The notes beneath the pieces are model-generated. The model was not told where the DNA came from, searched no databases, and saw only the letters and a list, made by a program, of their open reading frames with translations. This document shows positions 15,116 through 23,230 of a stretch of DNA of 52,466 bases, piece by piece. How positions within the stretch are numbered: position 1 is the first letter of the stretch; every line of letters starts with the position of its first letter. This DNA comes from Malikia spinosa (GTDB taxonomy: Bacteria; Pseudomonadota; Gammaproteobacteria; Burkholderiales; Burkholderiaceae_C), in NCBI RefSeq assembly GCF_002980625.1, contig NZ_PVLR01000027.1, forward strand, positions 1 to 52,466. The letters are read 5' to 3'. The translations under genes and the position numbers were made by a program.

Positions 15116-16129
15116 ATGCATTTTGCAAAACCCGCCCCGCTGGCACTCGCCGCTGCCCTGGCCCTGGCCGCCTTCGGCGCCCAGGCCCAAAGCCAGGTCA
15201 AGGTCTACGGCCTGGTCGACCTGAGCATCGGCTCCTCCCAGGAGGTCGGCGTCGGCAAGCCGGTCAAGAGCACGCTCGACAGCGGCAAGATGACCACCAG
15301 CTACTACGGCCTGAGCGGCAGCGAGGACCTCGGCGGCGGCCTGTCGGGGCTGTTCAAGCTCGAAAGCTTCCTGCGCGCCGACAACGGCGAACAGGGTCGC
15401 TTCACCAATGACCCACAGTTCTCGCGCACCGCCTCGGTCGGCCTGTCGCACAAGGACTACGGCCAGCTGACGCTGGGCCGCAACACGACGGCGCTGTTCC
15501 TCTCGACGCTGTCGTTCAACGCCTTCGGTGACTCGTTCGGCTATTCGCCCAGCATCCGCCACTACTTCGGCTCGGGTCAGAACGCCGTGACGGGCGATAC
15601 CGGCTGGAGCGACTCGATCGCCTACGCCAGCCCGAGCTGGAACGGCTGGCGCTTCGGTGCCGCCAGCGCCGCCAAGGAAGCCAATGCCAGCACCGCCAGC
15701 AACGGCGGCAACTGGAGCGTCAACCTGGCTTATGCCAGCGGACCGCTGGCCGCAGCATTGGTGGTGCAGGACGTGGAAAAGGATGGCGCCGCCACCGTGG
15801 CCGATACCCACACCACCCAGCTCAACGCCTCCTACGACTTCGGTGTCGCCAAGCTGTTCGCCCAGTACGCCACGGTCGAGAACCGCAGCACCGGTATCGA
15901 CAGCGACCTGAGCGGTCTGGGCGTGCGCGTGCCGGCCGGACCGGGAGCGCTGATCGCCCAGTGGGGCCAGAACTCGCCCGACAGCGGCGCCGAGCGCAAC
16001 ACCTACTCGGTCGGCTACCTCTACCCGCTGTCCAAGCGGACCGAGCTCTACGCGACGGCCATGAAGGACGAACTCGACGGCCAGCCCAGCGGCCACAGCT
16101 ATTCGGCCGGCATGCGCCTGCGCTTCTGA
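15116..16129 (+). CDS. Outer-membrane porin, Gram-negative Porin_4 type
   Basis: This 337-residue protein has a signal peptide cut after AQA (residue 24). The mature part opens with SQVKVYGLVDLSI, the usual start of the 16-strand betaproteobacterial trimeric porins. It has alternating beta strands, the YYGLSGSEDLGGGL and FSRTASVGLS segments of the family, and a C-terminal Phe for outer-membrane insertion. ATG 15116 follows AGGAG at good spacing. It closes the rightward urate gene block but is separated by 226 bases, so it may have its own promoter. Uptake of purines through it is only a contextual guess. A long hairpin after the stop may end transcription. Confidence 0.92.
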   Translation: MHFAKPAPLALAAALALAAFGAQAQSQVKVYGLVDLSIGSSQEVGVGKPVKSTLDSGKMTTSYYGLSGSEDLGGGLSGLFKLESFLRADNGEQGRFTNDPQFSRTASVGLSHKDYGQLTLGRNTTALFLSTLSFNAFGDSFGYSPSIRHYFGSGQNAVTGDTGWSDSIAYASPSWNGWRFGAASAAKEANASTASNGGNWSVNLAYASGPLAAALVVQDVEKDGAATVADTHTTQLNASYDFGVAKLFAQYATVENRSTGIDSDLSGLGVRVPAGPGALIAQWGQNSPDSGAERNTYSVGYLYPLSKRTELYATAMKDELDGQPSGHSYSAGMRLRF

Positions 16130-16132
16130 GCG

Positions 16133-16184
16133 CTGGCGCGGCCTGATCGTCCGCTGTGCGGCCGGCTGAGCTCGGCCGCGCCAG
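16133..16184. repeat. Hairpin element after the porin, diverged copy of the 22.8-23.2 kb family
   Basis: Arms CTGGCGCGGCC (16133-16143) and GGCCGCGCCAG (16174-16184) are perfect complements. The centre holds CGTCCGCTGTGCGGCCGGC, which is one base away from the corresponding part of the core CCGTCCGCTGCGCGGCCGGC of three elements downstream. It lies between the convergent porin and cyclase genes and has no T-run, so a terminator role is uncertain. Confidence 0.6.
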
Positions 16185-16193
16185 GGGGACAGG

Positions 16194-18179
16194 CTAAGCT
16201 GCTGCCCCGGCCTGCACCCGATTCCTGCCCGCCTTCTTGGCGCCGTAAAGCCGCAGGTCGGCCAGGCGGACGGCATCATCCTCGCTGAGCTGGTCGGGGC
16301 CAGCCGTGGCCACACCGATGCTCAGCGTGATGCCGCCCGCCCCGAGGTCTGGCGCCTGCTCGACCGCCTGGCGCAGCTTCTCGGCCACCAGGCAGGCCTC
16401 GGTCATGTCGGTGGCGGGCAGCAGCACCAGGAATTCCTCGCCACCCCAACGGGCGAGCAAATCGCTTTCGCGCAAGGACACGCGCAACAGATGCGCCACG
16501 CCCTGCAACACCTTGTCGCCAGCGTCGTGACCCAGGCTGTCGTTGACGCGCTTGAAATGGTCGATGTCGAGCAGCAGCACCGCATAGGGGTGGAGTGAGC
16601 GCTTCATCAGCAGGAACTCGCTGCGCAGCCGCTCATTGGCCGCCATCCGGTTGGCCAGGCCGGTCAGCGCATCGTGACGCGTCTGGTGATGCAGTTCCTC
16701 GTTGGCCTGGGCGAGTGCCGCCGTGCGCGCCTCGACCTTCGACTCCAGCTCGGCATTGAGCTGCAGCACATGCTGCTCCATGGCGCGCCGCTCGCTGATG
16801 TCGAGCAGCACGCAGTGGGTGCGCAGGAAGCGACCCTGTGCATCGCGCTGGATCCGCCCGGTGAACAGCACATCGACCGGCCGGCCGTCCCGGCGCCGCA
16901 GCGTGATTTCGCCATCGACGTTGTGATTGGCCTTGAACTGGTCGTAGGCGCTATCGAACTGGCTGCGGCACTGGTCGCTCCAGAAATCGATGAAGTCCAG
17001 TCCGAGCAGCTGTTGCGGCGAGTCGAAACCCAGCAGATCGGCCATCCTCTGGTTGGCATCGAGCCAGCAGCCCGCGACATCGAGCGACTGATAGGCTACC
17101 GGCAAATGCACGAACAGGTCACGAAAGCGCTGCTCGCTGTCGCGCAGCTGGGCCTCGGCCTGCTCCTGATCGGCCTGCCGGATCGCCTGCAGCCGGGCAT
17201 AGGCGGCGCGGCGGCGCTGGCAGATCAGCAGGCCGGTCGCGGCCACGCAGGTAACGAGACCGAACAGCGTCGACCTGACCAGCAGCGCCTTGCGCCAGGG
17301 CGCCAGAATGGCCGCCTGCTCGCGGCTGACCGAAACCACCAGCGACTTGTCCGCCGGACTCGAGGTGGGGCGGATCGAGCGGAAGGCGACCAGCAGCTCA
17401 CGGTCCGTGGTCGGCGTGTGGCCCTCGATCAGACTACGGTCCTGCCCGCTGCGGACATGCTGCCAATACAGGGCATCGGGCTTGGTGCGCAGATCGAGCC
17501 CGGTCACCCCCTCCAGATCCGGCAGCCGAAACACGACCTTGCCGTCCTGGTGAATCAACGCCAGGCGCATGTCCGGCGCGTAGCGCACCGAGTCGAGCAG
17601 CACCGAGAAATAGTCCGGATCGAGGACGGCCAGCACATAGCCGTCGAACTTGCCGTGACGGTCGAGCAGCACCCGGCCCACGCTCATGACATAGGTCTTG
17701 AGCGGGGATAGGGCGGGTGCCGTGACATACAGCAGCGCGGGGTCCAGTCCCCGGCTGATGATCTGGTAGCGCTCGCCCTGGCTCACATCCTGTCCCACCA
17801 GCTCGGGACGACTGCTGGCGATCAAGCGGCCGGCGGCATTGACGACCAGCAGGCTGCGCACCCCGGTCTGGGCCACGGCCATGGCTTGCAGGCGACGATT
17901 CAGCAGCTGGGGGTTCTGATGCTCGATCTGCTGCGACAGCAACCAGGGCAATTCGTCGCGAATCGAATCCAGGGCATCGCTGGTGGTCTGCAAGCTGCGG
18001 CTCAGGTTGAGCTCGACCGTCCTGGCTGCCTTGTCAACATGCTCGCGCTCAGAGGCGTGGGCGCTCCGATAATCAGAATAGAGATCGAAACCCAGGGCAC
18101 CAGCCAGCCCGAGCAGCAGCAGGACCAGCCCGGTCCAGCGGGCTCGGTCACTCGGGTAGGAAAGACTGGCATCACTCAT
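16194..18179 (-). CDS. Membrane diguanylate cyclase with dCache-like sensor and PAS domain
   Basis: This 661-residue protein has a transmembrane helix (about 15-32), a periplasmic dCache-like sensor (about 45-290, with NAAGRLIASSRPELVG and FDGYVLAVLDPDYF), a second helix (about 300-322), PAS (345-460), a coiled-coil linker and GGDEF (about 490-655). The active-site motif is intact (GGEEF 579-583), and RESD five residues before it is a standard inhibitory site. It should make c-di-GMP in response to a periplasmic ligand. There is no EAL domain. It is convergent with the porin and divergent from the RND operon, with no obvious partner gene. Confidence 0.88.
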   Translation of the reverse strand: MSDASLSYPSDRARWTGLVLLLLGLAGALGFDLYSDYRSAHASEREHVDKAARTVELNLSRSLQTTSDALDSIRDELPWLLSQQIEHQNPQLLNRRLQAMAVAQTGVRSLLVVNAAGRLIASSRPELVGQDVSQGERYQIISRGLDPALLYVTAPALSPLKTYVMSVGRVLLDRHGKFDGYVLAVLDPDYFSVLLDSVRYAPDMRLALIHQDGKVVFRLPDLEGVTGLDLRTKPDALYWQHVRSGQDRSLIEGHTPTTDRELLVAFRSIRPTSSPADKSLVVSVSREQAAILAPWRKALLVRSTLFGLVTCVAATGLLICQRRRAAYARLQAIRQADQEQAEAQLRDSEQRFRDLFVHLPVAYQSLDVAGCWLDANQRMADLLGFDSPQQLLGLDFIDFWSDQCRSQFDSAYDQFKANHNVDGEITLRRRDGRPVDVLFTGRIQRDAQGRFLRTHCVLLDISERRAMEQHVLQLNAELESKVEARTAALAQANEELHHQTRHDALTGLANRMAANERLRSEFLLMKRSLHPYAVLLLDIDHFKRVNDSLGHDAGDKVLQGVAHLLRVSLRESDLLARWGGEEFLVLLPATDMTEACLVAEKLRQAVEQAPDLGAGGITLSIGVATAGPDQLSEDDAVRLADLRLYGAKKAGRNRVQAGAAA

Positions 18180-18418
18180 TTTTCATGGGCTGGCGCGCGA
18201 CATCAATATTGATTTATATCATTTTAATTATAGTATACAGAAAGTTATCAGCCACGGGGTCGCTTGCCGCCAGACAAGCACATAAGGCCCGCGCAGCAGG
18301 CTCGGTGGGCCAGCCTGCGCACTGGTCCTTGCACTGTCAAGCCATACGACATATAGGCACAGCAATTGCGCCATATGATGCAAGGGCTTATCGAATTTGC
18401 CACGCCTGCACCCAAATA

Positions 18419-19654
18419 ATGAAAAAGCTATCGACATCGTTTGCCACCGCCACCTTGGCCCTCGCTGGCGCGCTGGCACTCAACGCCTGCGGCGACAAAA
18501 GCCCGACCGCCCAGCCAGGCGGCGCAGCCGGCTCAGGCGCCAAACCCGCTGCGGCGACGCCGGCGGTACCGGTCAGCACGGTGGCGGCGGTCAAGCGCCC
18601 GCTGACGCTTTCGCTGTTCGCCACCGGCAGTGTGGTGCCGGTGTCGGCGGTCGAGGTCAGGCCCCAGCTCAGCGGCGTGATCAGCCGGGTCCATGTGCGC
18701 GAGGGCCAGACCGTGCGCGCGGGTGAACTGCTGTTCACGCTCGACACCCGCAGCGACGAGGCCAACGTCGCCAAGCTGCGCGCGCAGATCGCCAAGGACC
18801 AGGTGCTGCTGGCCGACGCCCAGCGCCAGCTGGCCCGATCGCGCGAGCTGCTGGCACAGAACTTCATCTCGCAAGGCGCGGTCGACAGCAGCCAGGCCGC
18901 GGTCGATTCCCAGCTGGCCAACCTGCAAGCCGACCAGGCCAGCCTGGCCGCGGCGCAGGTGCCGCTGTCCTACGGCCAGATCCGCGCCGCCAGCGCCGGG
19001 CGCATCGGACTGGTGCCGGTGTTTGCCGGCAGCGCGGTGCAGGCCAATGTCACGCCCCTGGCCACCATCACCCGGCTCGACCCGATCGATGTCGCCTTCA
19101 GCCTGCCGCAGTCGGCGCTGCCCGACCTGCTGGCCCTGCTCCAGGGCGGCAAGGCCCAGGTCGAGGCCCGCCTGCCCGAGCAGACGCAGGCGCTCACGGG
19201 CCAGCTGCAGTTCGTCGACAGTGTGGTCGATGCCGCCTCCGGCACGGTCAAGGTCAAGGCGCGCTTCGAGAACCGCGAATCCCGGCTCTGGCCCGGCGCC
19301 TTCGTCAAGGTCGCGCTGCAGACGCGCGAGCTCAAGGACGCGATCGTGATACCGCTGCCGGCCGTGATCCAGAGCGCGCGCGGCCCCGTCGTCTATGTCG
19401 CGCAGGACGGCAAGGCGGTGCAAAAGCCGATCCAGCTGCTGGCGGCACAGGGCGATGACGCCGCCGTGTCGGGCCTCAGCGAGGGCGACCGGGTCGTCGT
19501 CGACGGACGGCAGAACCTGCGCCCGGATGTGCCAATCGCCGAGCGCAAGCCGGCCGGCGACAAGGCTGGCGGCAAGAACGGCAAGCCCGAAGGCCAGCCG
19601 GCTGCAGGCGCCCAGGGCGGCCAAGCGGTCCAAGGCGAAAAGGCCGCGCCATGA
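18419..19654 (+). CDS. RND efflux periplasmic adaptor (membrane fusion protein), lipoprotein
   Basis: This 411-residue adaptor has a lipoprotein signal peptide (LNAC, lipid on Cys24), a low-complexity linker (residues 28-50), lipoyl half-motifs (VEVRPQLSGVISRVHVREGQ), an alpha-helical hairpin (about 115-175) and a beta-barrel/MP domain. The C-terminal tail is Lys-, Gly- and Ala-rich. The frame is open upstream of ATG 18419, but the signal peptide fixes this start; no strong ribosome site is visible. The stop overlaps the start of the pump gene (ATGA). It links the inner-membrane pump to an outer-membrane channel, which is not encoded here. Confidence 0.9.
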   Translation: MKKLSTSFATATLALAGALALNACGDKSPTAQPGGAAGSGAKPAAATPAVPVSTVAAVKRPLTLSLFATGSVVPVSAVEVRPQLSGVISRVHVREGQTVRAGELLFTLDTRSDEANVAKLRAQIAKDQVLLADAQRQLARSRELLAQNFISQGAVDSSQAAVDSQLANLQADQASLAAAQVPLSYGQIRAASAGRIGLVPVFAGSAVQANVTPLATITRLDPIDVAFSLPQSALPDLLALLQGGKAQVEARLPEQTQALTGQLQFVDSVVDAASGTVKVKARFENRESRLWPGAFVKVALQTRELKDAIVIPLPAVIQSARGPVVYVAQDGKAVQKPIQLLAAQGDDAAVSGLSEGDRVVVDGRQNLRPDVPIAERKPAGDKAGGKNGKPEGQPAAGAQGGQAVQGEKAAP

Positions 19655-22600
19655 ACCTGTCCGAACTCTTCATCCGCCGGCCCGTCATGACGGTGCTGCT
19701 GAACCTGGCCATCGTGCTGGCCGGTGTCATCGGCTATCGCTCGATCCCGGTCGCCGCGCTGCCGAGCTACGACACGCCGGTGATCAACGTCTCGGCCTCG
19801 CTGCCGGGCGCCAGCCCCGAGACCATGGCGTCCTCGGTCGCGCTGCCGCTGGAAAAGCAGTTCCAGACCATCCCGGGCCTGGCCCAGATCAGCTCGACCA
19901 GCACGCTGGGCAATACCTCGCTGACGCTTGAGTTCGTCGAGGGCCGCGCGCTTGACGGCGCCGCGCTCGACGTGCAGGCCGCGCTGCTGCGCGCGCAGCG
20001 CTCGCTGCCGCAAGACATGACCAGCCCGCCGTCCTACCGCAAGGTCAACCCGGCCGATGCGCCGGTGCTGCTGGTCGCGCTGACCTCGCCCTCGCTGGCG
20101 CCGGCCGAACTGCACGACTACGCCGAGCACCTGATCTCGCCCACGCTGTCGACCCTGGACGGCGTGGCCCAGGTCAACATCTACGGCGCCAAGCGCTATG
20201 CGGTGCGCGTGCGGGTGCGCCCGGAGGCGCTGGCTGCGCGCAACATCGGCATCGACGAGCTGGCGTCGGCGCTGCGCGCCGCCAACGTCAACACCCCAGT
20301 CGGCACGCTCGAAGGCCCGCGCCAGACCCTGACGCTGCAGGCCAACCGGCAGCTCAGCAATGCGGCCGAATTCGCCGACCTGATCGTGCTGAACCGTCCG
20401 GCCGGTCCGGTGCGGCTGCGCGATGTCGCCACGGTCGAGGACAGCGTCGAGACGCTGAAGTCCTACGGCAACCTCGACGGCGAGCCCTCGATCACGCTCG
20501 CGATCCAGCGCCAGCCGGGCGCCAACACGGTGCGCGTGGTCGATTCGGTCAAGGCCGCGCTGGCCCAGCTGCGTGCGCAACTGCCCGACTCGGTCCAGAT
20601 CACCCAGGTCAACGATCGCTCGGTCTCGGTGCGCGAGGCGCTGCACGATGTCTCGCTGACGTTGATCGGCACCATCGCGCTGGTGGTGCTGGTGATCTTC
20701 CTGTTCCTGCGCCACGCGGTCGCGACGCTGATCCCGACCCTGTCGCTGCCGGTGTCGCTGGTCGGCGCGGTCGCCCTGCTCTGGGGCCTGAACTACAGCC
20801 TGGACAATATCTCGCTGCTGGGACTGACGCTGGCGGTCGGTCTGGTGGTCGACGACGCGATCGTGATGCTCGAGAACATCATGCGCCATGTCGAGGCCGG
20901 CGAGCGTCCGTTCCAGGCCGCGCTGCGCGGCTCGCGCGAGGTCGGCTTCACGATCATCTCGATCTCGACCTCGCTGATCGCGGTCTTCATCCCGATCTTC
21001 TTCATGCCGGGCGTGATCGGCCTGCTGTTCCACGAGTTCGCGGTGGTGGTCGGACTGGCGATCCTGGTCTCGGCCTTCGTCTCGCTGACGCTGGTGCCGA
21101 TGCTGGCCAGCCGTTTCCTGCATGGCGAGAGCCATTACCAGCGCCGTCCCGGCCTGGTGGTGCGCGCCTTCGAGCGCGGCTTCGAGGCCACGTTGCGCGG
21201 CTACACCCGCACGCTCGATCTGGCGCTGCGCTGGCGCAAGAGCATGCTGGGGCTGACGCTGCTCACCTTCGCGCTGACGGCCTGGCTGTTCGTCGTGATC
21301 CCCAAGGGCTTCTTCCCCGAAGAAGACATCGGCCAGATCAGCGTCAGCACCGAGGCGGCCGAGGACGTGTCCTTCCCCGAGATGATGAAGCTGCAGGACA
21401 GCGCGGCGGCGATCATCCGGGCCGACCCCAACATCCTGCGCGTCAGCTCGTTCAACGGCGGCAGCGGCTCGCAGAACAGCGGGCGCATGTTCATCACGCT
21501 CAAGGACCGCGGCGAGCGGCTGCCGGCCAAACAGGTGATCGAGGGCCTGCGCAAGCAGCTGCGCGCGGTGCCGGGCCTGCGCGTCTTCATGCGTCCGGTG
21601 CAGAACCTGCAGCTCGGCGGACGCTCCAGCAAGGCGCAGTACCAGTACATCCTGCAAAGCCTCAAGGCCGACGAGCTCAACCGCTGGGCGCAGCAGCTGC
21701 AGCAGAAGCTGCGGCCCGACCCGCTGTTTCGCGACGTGACCAGCGACTCGCAGCTGCGCGGCCTGCAGGCCCAGCTCAAGATCGACCGCGAGCGCGCCAA
21801 TACGCTCGGGGTCTCGGTCGACGCGATCCGTAACGCGCTCTACAGCGCCTTCGGCGAGCGCCAGGTCTCGACCCTCTACCTGCCGAGCGACAGCTACCAG
21901 GTCATCATGGAGGTCGAGCCCGAGGCCAAGCGCGACGAAAGCGCCTTCAGCGCCATCTATGTGCGCGCCAGCACCGGGACCCTGGTGCCGCTGTCGGCGT
22001 TCGCGACCGTCGAGCGCGGCGTCGGCCCGACCGCGATCAACCATGTCGGCCAGCTGCAGGCAATCACGGTCTCGTTCAACCTGGCGCCCGGCGTGGCGCT
22101 GGGCGACGCGACCGCAAGGCTGGAGGCGCTGCGCGAGGAGATCGGCATGCCGAGCTCGATCATCACGCGCTACGGCGGCGACGCGGCGGTGTTCCAGAGC
22201 TCGCAAGGCAGCCAGGCGGTGCTGATCGCCGCCGCCCTGCTGGTGATCTACGTGCTGCTCGGCGTGCTCTACGAGAGCTATATCCACCCGATCACGATCC
22301 TGGCCGGCCTGCCCTCGGCCGCGGTCGGCGCGCTCGCGACGCTGATGCTGTTCAAGCAGGACCTGACGCTGATCGCGACCATCGGCATCCTGCTGCTGAT
22401 CGGCATCGTCAAGAAGAACGCGATCATGATGATCGACTTCGCGCTCGACGCGCAGCGCCACCATGGCATGACGCCGGCGCAGGCGATCCGCGAGGCCTGC
22501 GTGCTGCGTTTTCGGCCGATCATGATGACGACACTGGCCGCGCTGATGGGCGCGCTGCCGCTGGCGCTCGGACTGGGCGCCGGTGCCGAGCTGCGCCAGC

Positions 22601-22737
22601 CGCTGGGCCTGGCGGTGGTCGGCGGACTGATCTTCTCGCAGGCGGTCACGCTCTACATCACGCCGGTGATCTACCTGGCGCTGGACCGCTTCAGCGGCAG
22701 CGGCCCGGACACCACGCCAGAGGCCAGCCACGCCTGA
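19651..22737 (+). CDS. RND multidrug efflux pump, HAE1 type
   Basis: This 1028-residue inner-membrane proton antiporter has 12 expected helices and two large periplasmic loops. It begins MNLSELFIRRPVMTVLLNLA, a standard RND opening. Helix 4 carries the paired Asp residues of proton relay (GLVVDDAIVMLENI), and the relay Lys region is near the end of the first half (IPKGFFPEEDIGQI follows). Length matches MdtB/MdtC/MuxB-like pumps. Substrates cannot be told from sequence. It is the second gene of a two-gene operon without a TolC-like partner. The following intergenic region is filled with hairpin repeats that may affect transcript end or stability. Confidence 0.93.
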   Translation: MNLSELFIRRPVMTVLLNLAIVLAGVIGYRSIPVAALPSYDTPVINVSASLPGASPETMASSVALPLEKQFQTIPGLAQISSTSTLGNTSLTLEFVEGRALDGAALDVQAALLRAQRSLPQDMTSPPSYRKVNPADAPVLLVALTSPSLAPAELHDYAEHLISPTLSTLDGVAQVNIYGAKRYAVRVRVRPEALAARNIGIDELASALRAANVNTPVGTLEGPRQTLTLQANRQLSNAAEFADLIVLNRPAGPVRLRDVATVEDSVETLKSYGNLDGEPSITLAIQRQPGANTVRVVDSVKAALAQLRAQLPDSVQITQVNDRSVSVREALHDVSLTLIGTIALVVLVIFLFLRHAVATLIPTLSLPVSLVGAVALLWGLNYSLDNISLLGLTLAVGLVVDDAIVMLENIMRHVEAGERPFQAALRGSREVGFTIISISTSLIAVFIPIFFMPGVIGLLFHEFAVVVGLAILVSAFVSLTLVPMLASRFLHGESHYQRRPGLVVRAFERGFEATLRGYTRTLDLALRWRKSMLGLTLLTFALTAWLFVVIPKGFFPEEDIGQISVSTEAAEDVSFPEMMKLQDSAAAIIRADPNILRVSSFNGGSGSQNSGRMFITLKDRGERLPAKQVIEGLRKQLRAVPGLRVFMRPVQNLQLGGRSSKAQYQYILQSLKADELNRWAQQLQQKLRPDPLFRDVTSDSQLRGLQAQLKIDRERANTLGVSVDAIRNALYSAFGERQVSTLYLPSDSYQVIMEVEPEAKRDESAFSAIYVRASTGTLVPLSAFATVERGVGPTAINHVGQLQAITVSFNLAPGVALGDATARLEALREEIGMPSSIITRYGGDAAVFQSSQGSQAVLIAAALLVIYVLLGVLYESYIHPITILAGLPSAAVGALATLMLFKQDLTLIATIGILLLIGIVKKNAIMMIDFALDAQRHHGMTPAQAIREACVLRFRPIMMTTLAALMGALPLALGLGAGAELRQPLGLAVVGGLIFSQAVTLYITPVIYLALDRFSGSGPDTTPEASHA

Positions 22738-22756
22738 GCGGTCAGCTGGTTGAAGG

Positions 22757-22837
22757 GGGTGAACAGGGGGAGCCTGCCGCCCTCATCCGTCCGCTGCGCG
22801 GCCGGCAAATCGGGCCGCAGGCTCCCCCTGCTCACCC
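22757..22837. repeat. Hairpin repeat copy 1
   Basis: 21-base arms (22757-22777 and 22817-22837) are complementary with one mismatch. The 39-base centre includes CCGTCCGCTGCGCGGCCGGC followed by AAATCGGG. The arm sequence differs entirely from those of copies 2 and 3. Confidence 0.85.
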
Positions 22838-22880
22838 TTGCCCGAGGCATCGCACGCCTGATTCCTTCCAGTTTGGTGCT

Positions 22881-22965
22881 GGAGGTGGTCGGGGTAACTC
22901 CTCCCCCCTCATCCGTCCGCTGCGCGGCCGGCAAATCGGGGGGCGAAGTCACCCCGCCCACCTCC
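22881..22965. repeat. Hairpin repeat copy 2
   Basis: 28-base arms (22881-22908 and 22938-22965) pair with four mismatches. The centre repeats the same core, CTCATCCGTCCGCTGCGCGG then CCGGCAAATC, in the same orientation as copy 1. The arms share no sequence with copy 1. Confidence 0.82.
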
Positions 22966-23046
22966 GACACATTGGCTGGCAGCTCAAGAAAGGAAACAAG
23001 GCAAGCGTGCCGCCCTAACTCGCTTTTCTACTGGTGCGATATAGCG

Positions 23047-23082
23047 GGGAGCGGGGTGTGCCCGGCTCCCGATTTGCCGGCC
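23047..23082. repeat. Partial hairpin repeat between copies 2 and 3
   Basis: GGGAGC (23047-23052) and GCTCCC (23065-23070) are inverted, and CGATTTGCCGGCC follows directly. That is the right part of the shared core in opposite orientation. It looks like a truncated or rearranged copy. Confidence 0.4.
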
Positions 23083-23111
23083 TCTCATTAGCCATAGGTT
23101 TGGCAGCAGAG

Positions 23112-23194
23112 AGGGGGGACAGGGGATGGCTGCGGCCCGATTTGCCGGACGCGCAGCGGACGGATGAGGGCGGCAGCCATCCCCTGTCCCCCCT
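23112..23194. repeat. Hairpin repeat copy 3, inverted orientation
   Basis: 22-base arms (23112-23133 and 23173-23194) are perfect complements. The core is in reverse orientation (CCGATTTGCCGG, then CGCGCAGCGGACGGATGAGG). The perfect stem suggests a recent origin or selection for pairing. It ends 36 bases before the mpl start. Copies 1, 2, the partial copy and this one fill most of the 493-base gap 22738-23230, where no gene is seen. Confidence 0.85.
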
Positions 23195-23230
23195 TGCCCA
23201 ATCAGCCAGTGCGCCCACGATAATCACGCC

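Noticed and set aside
18205..18240. AGTATACAG before the RND adaptor as another urate operator
   Set aside because: It matches only part of the palindrome within a very AT-rich stretch, and the genes have no link to purine use.
19393..22731. Very long open frame (1112 codons) on the minus strand opposite the RND pump
   Set aside because: Its product is a low-complexity Arg/Gln/Asp/His-rich chain, as expected from the complement of GC-rich codons; the plus strand encodes a complete RND pump.
22738..23230. CRISPR-like array because of repeated cores separated by unique DNA
   Set aside because: Only three full copies, in mixed orientation, with irregular spacing and complementary arms; no cas genes nearby.
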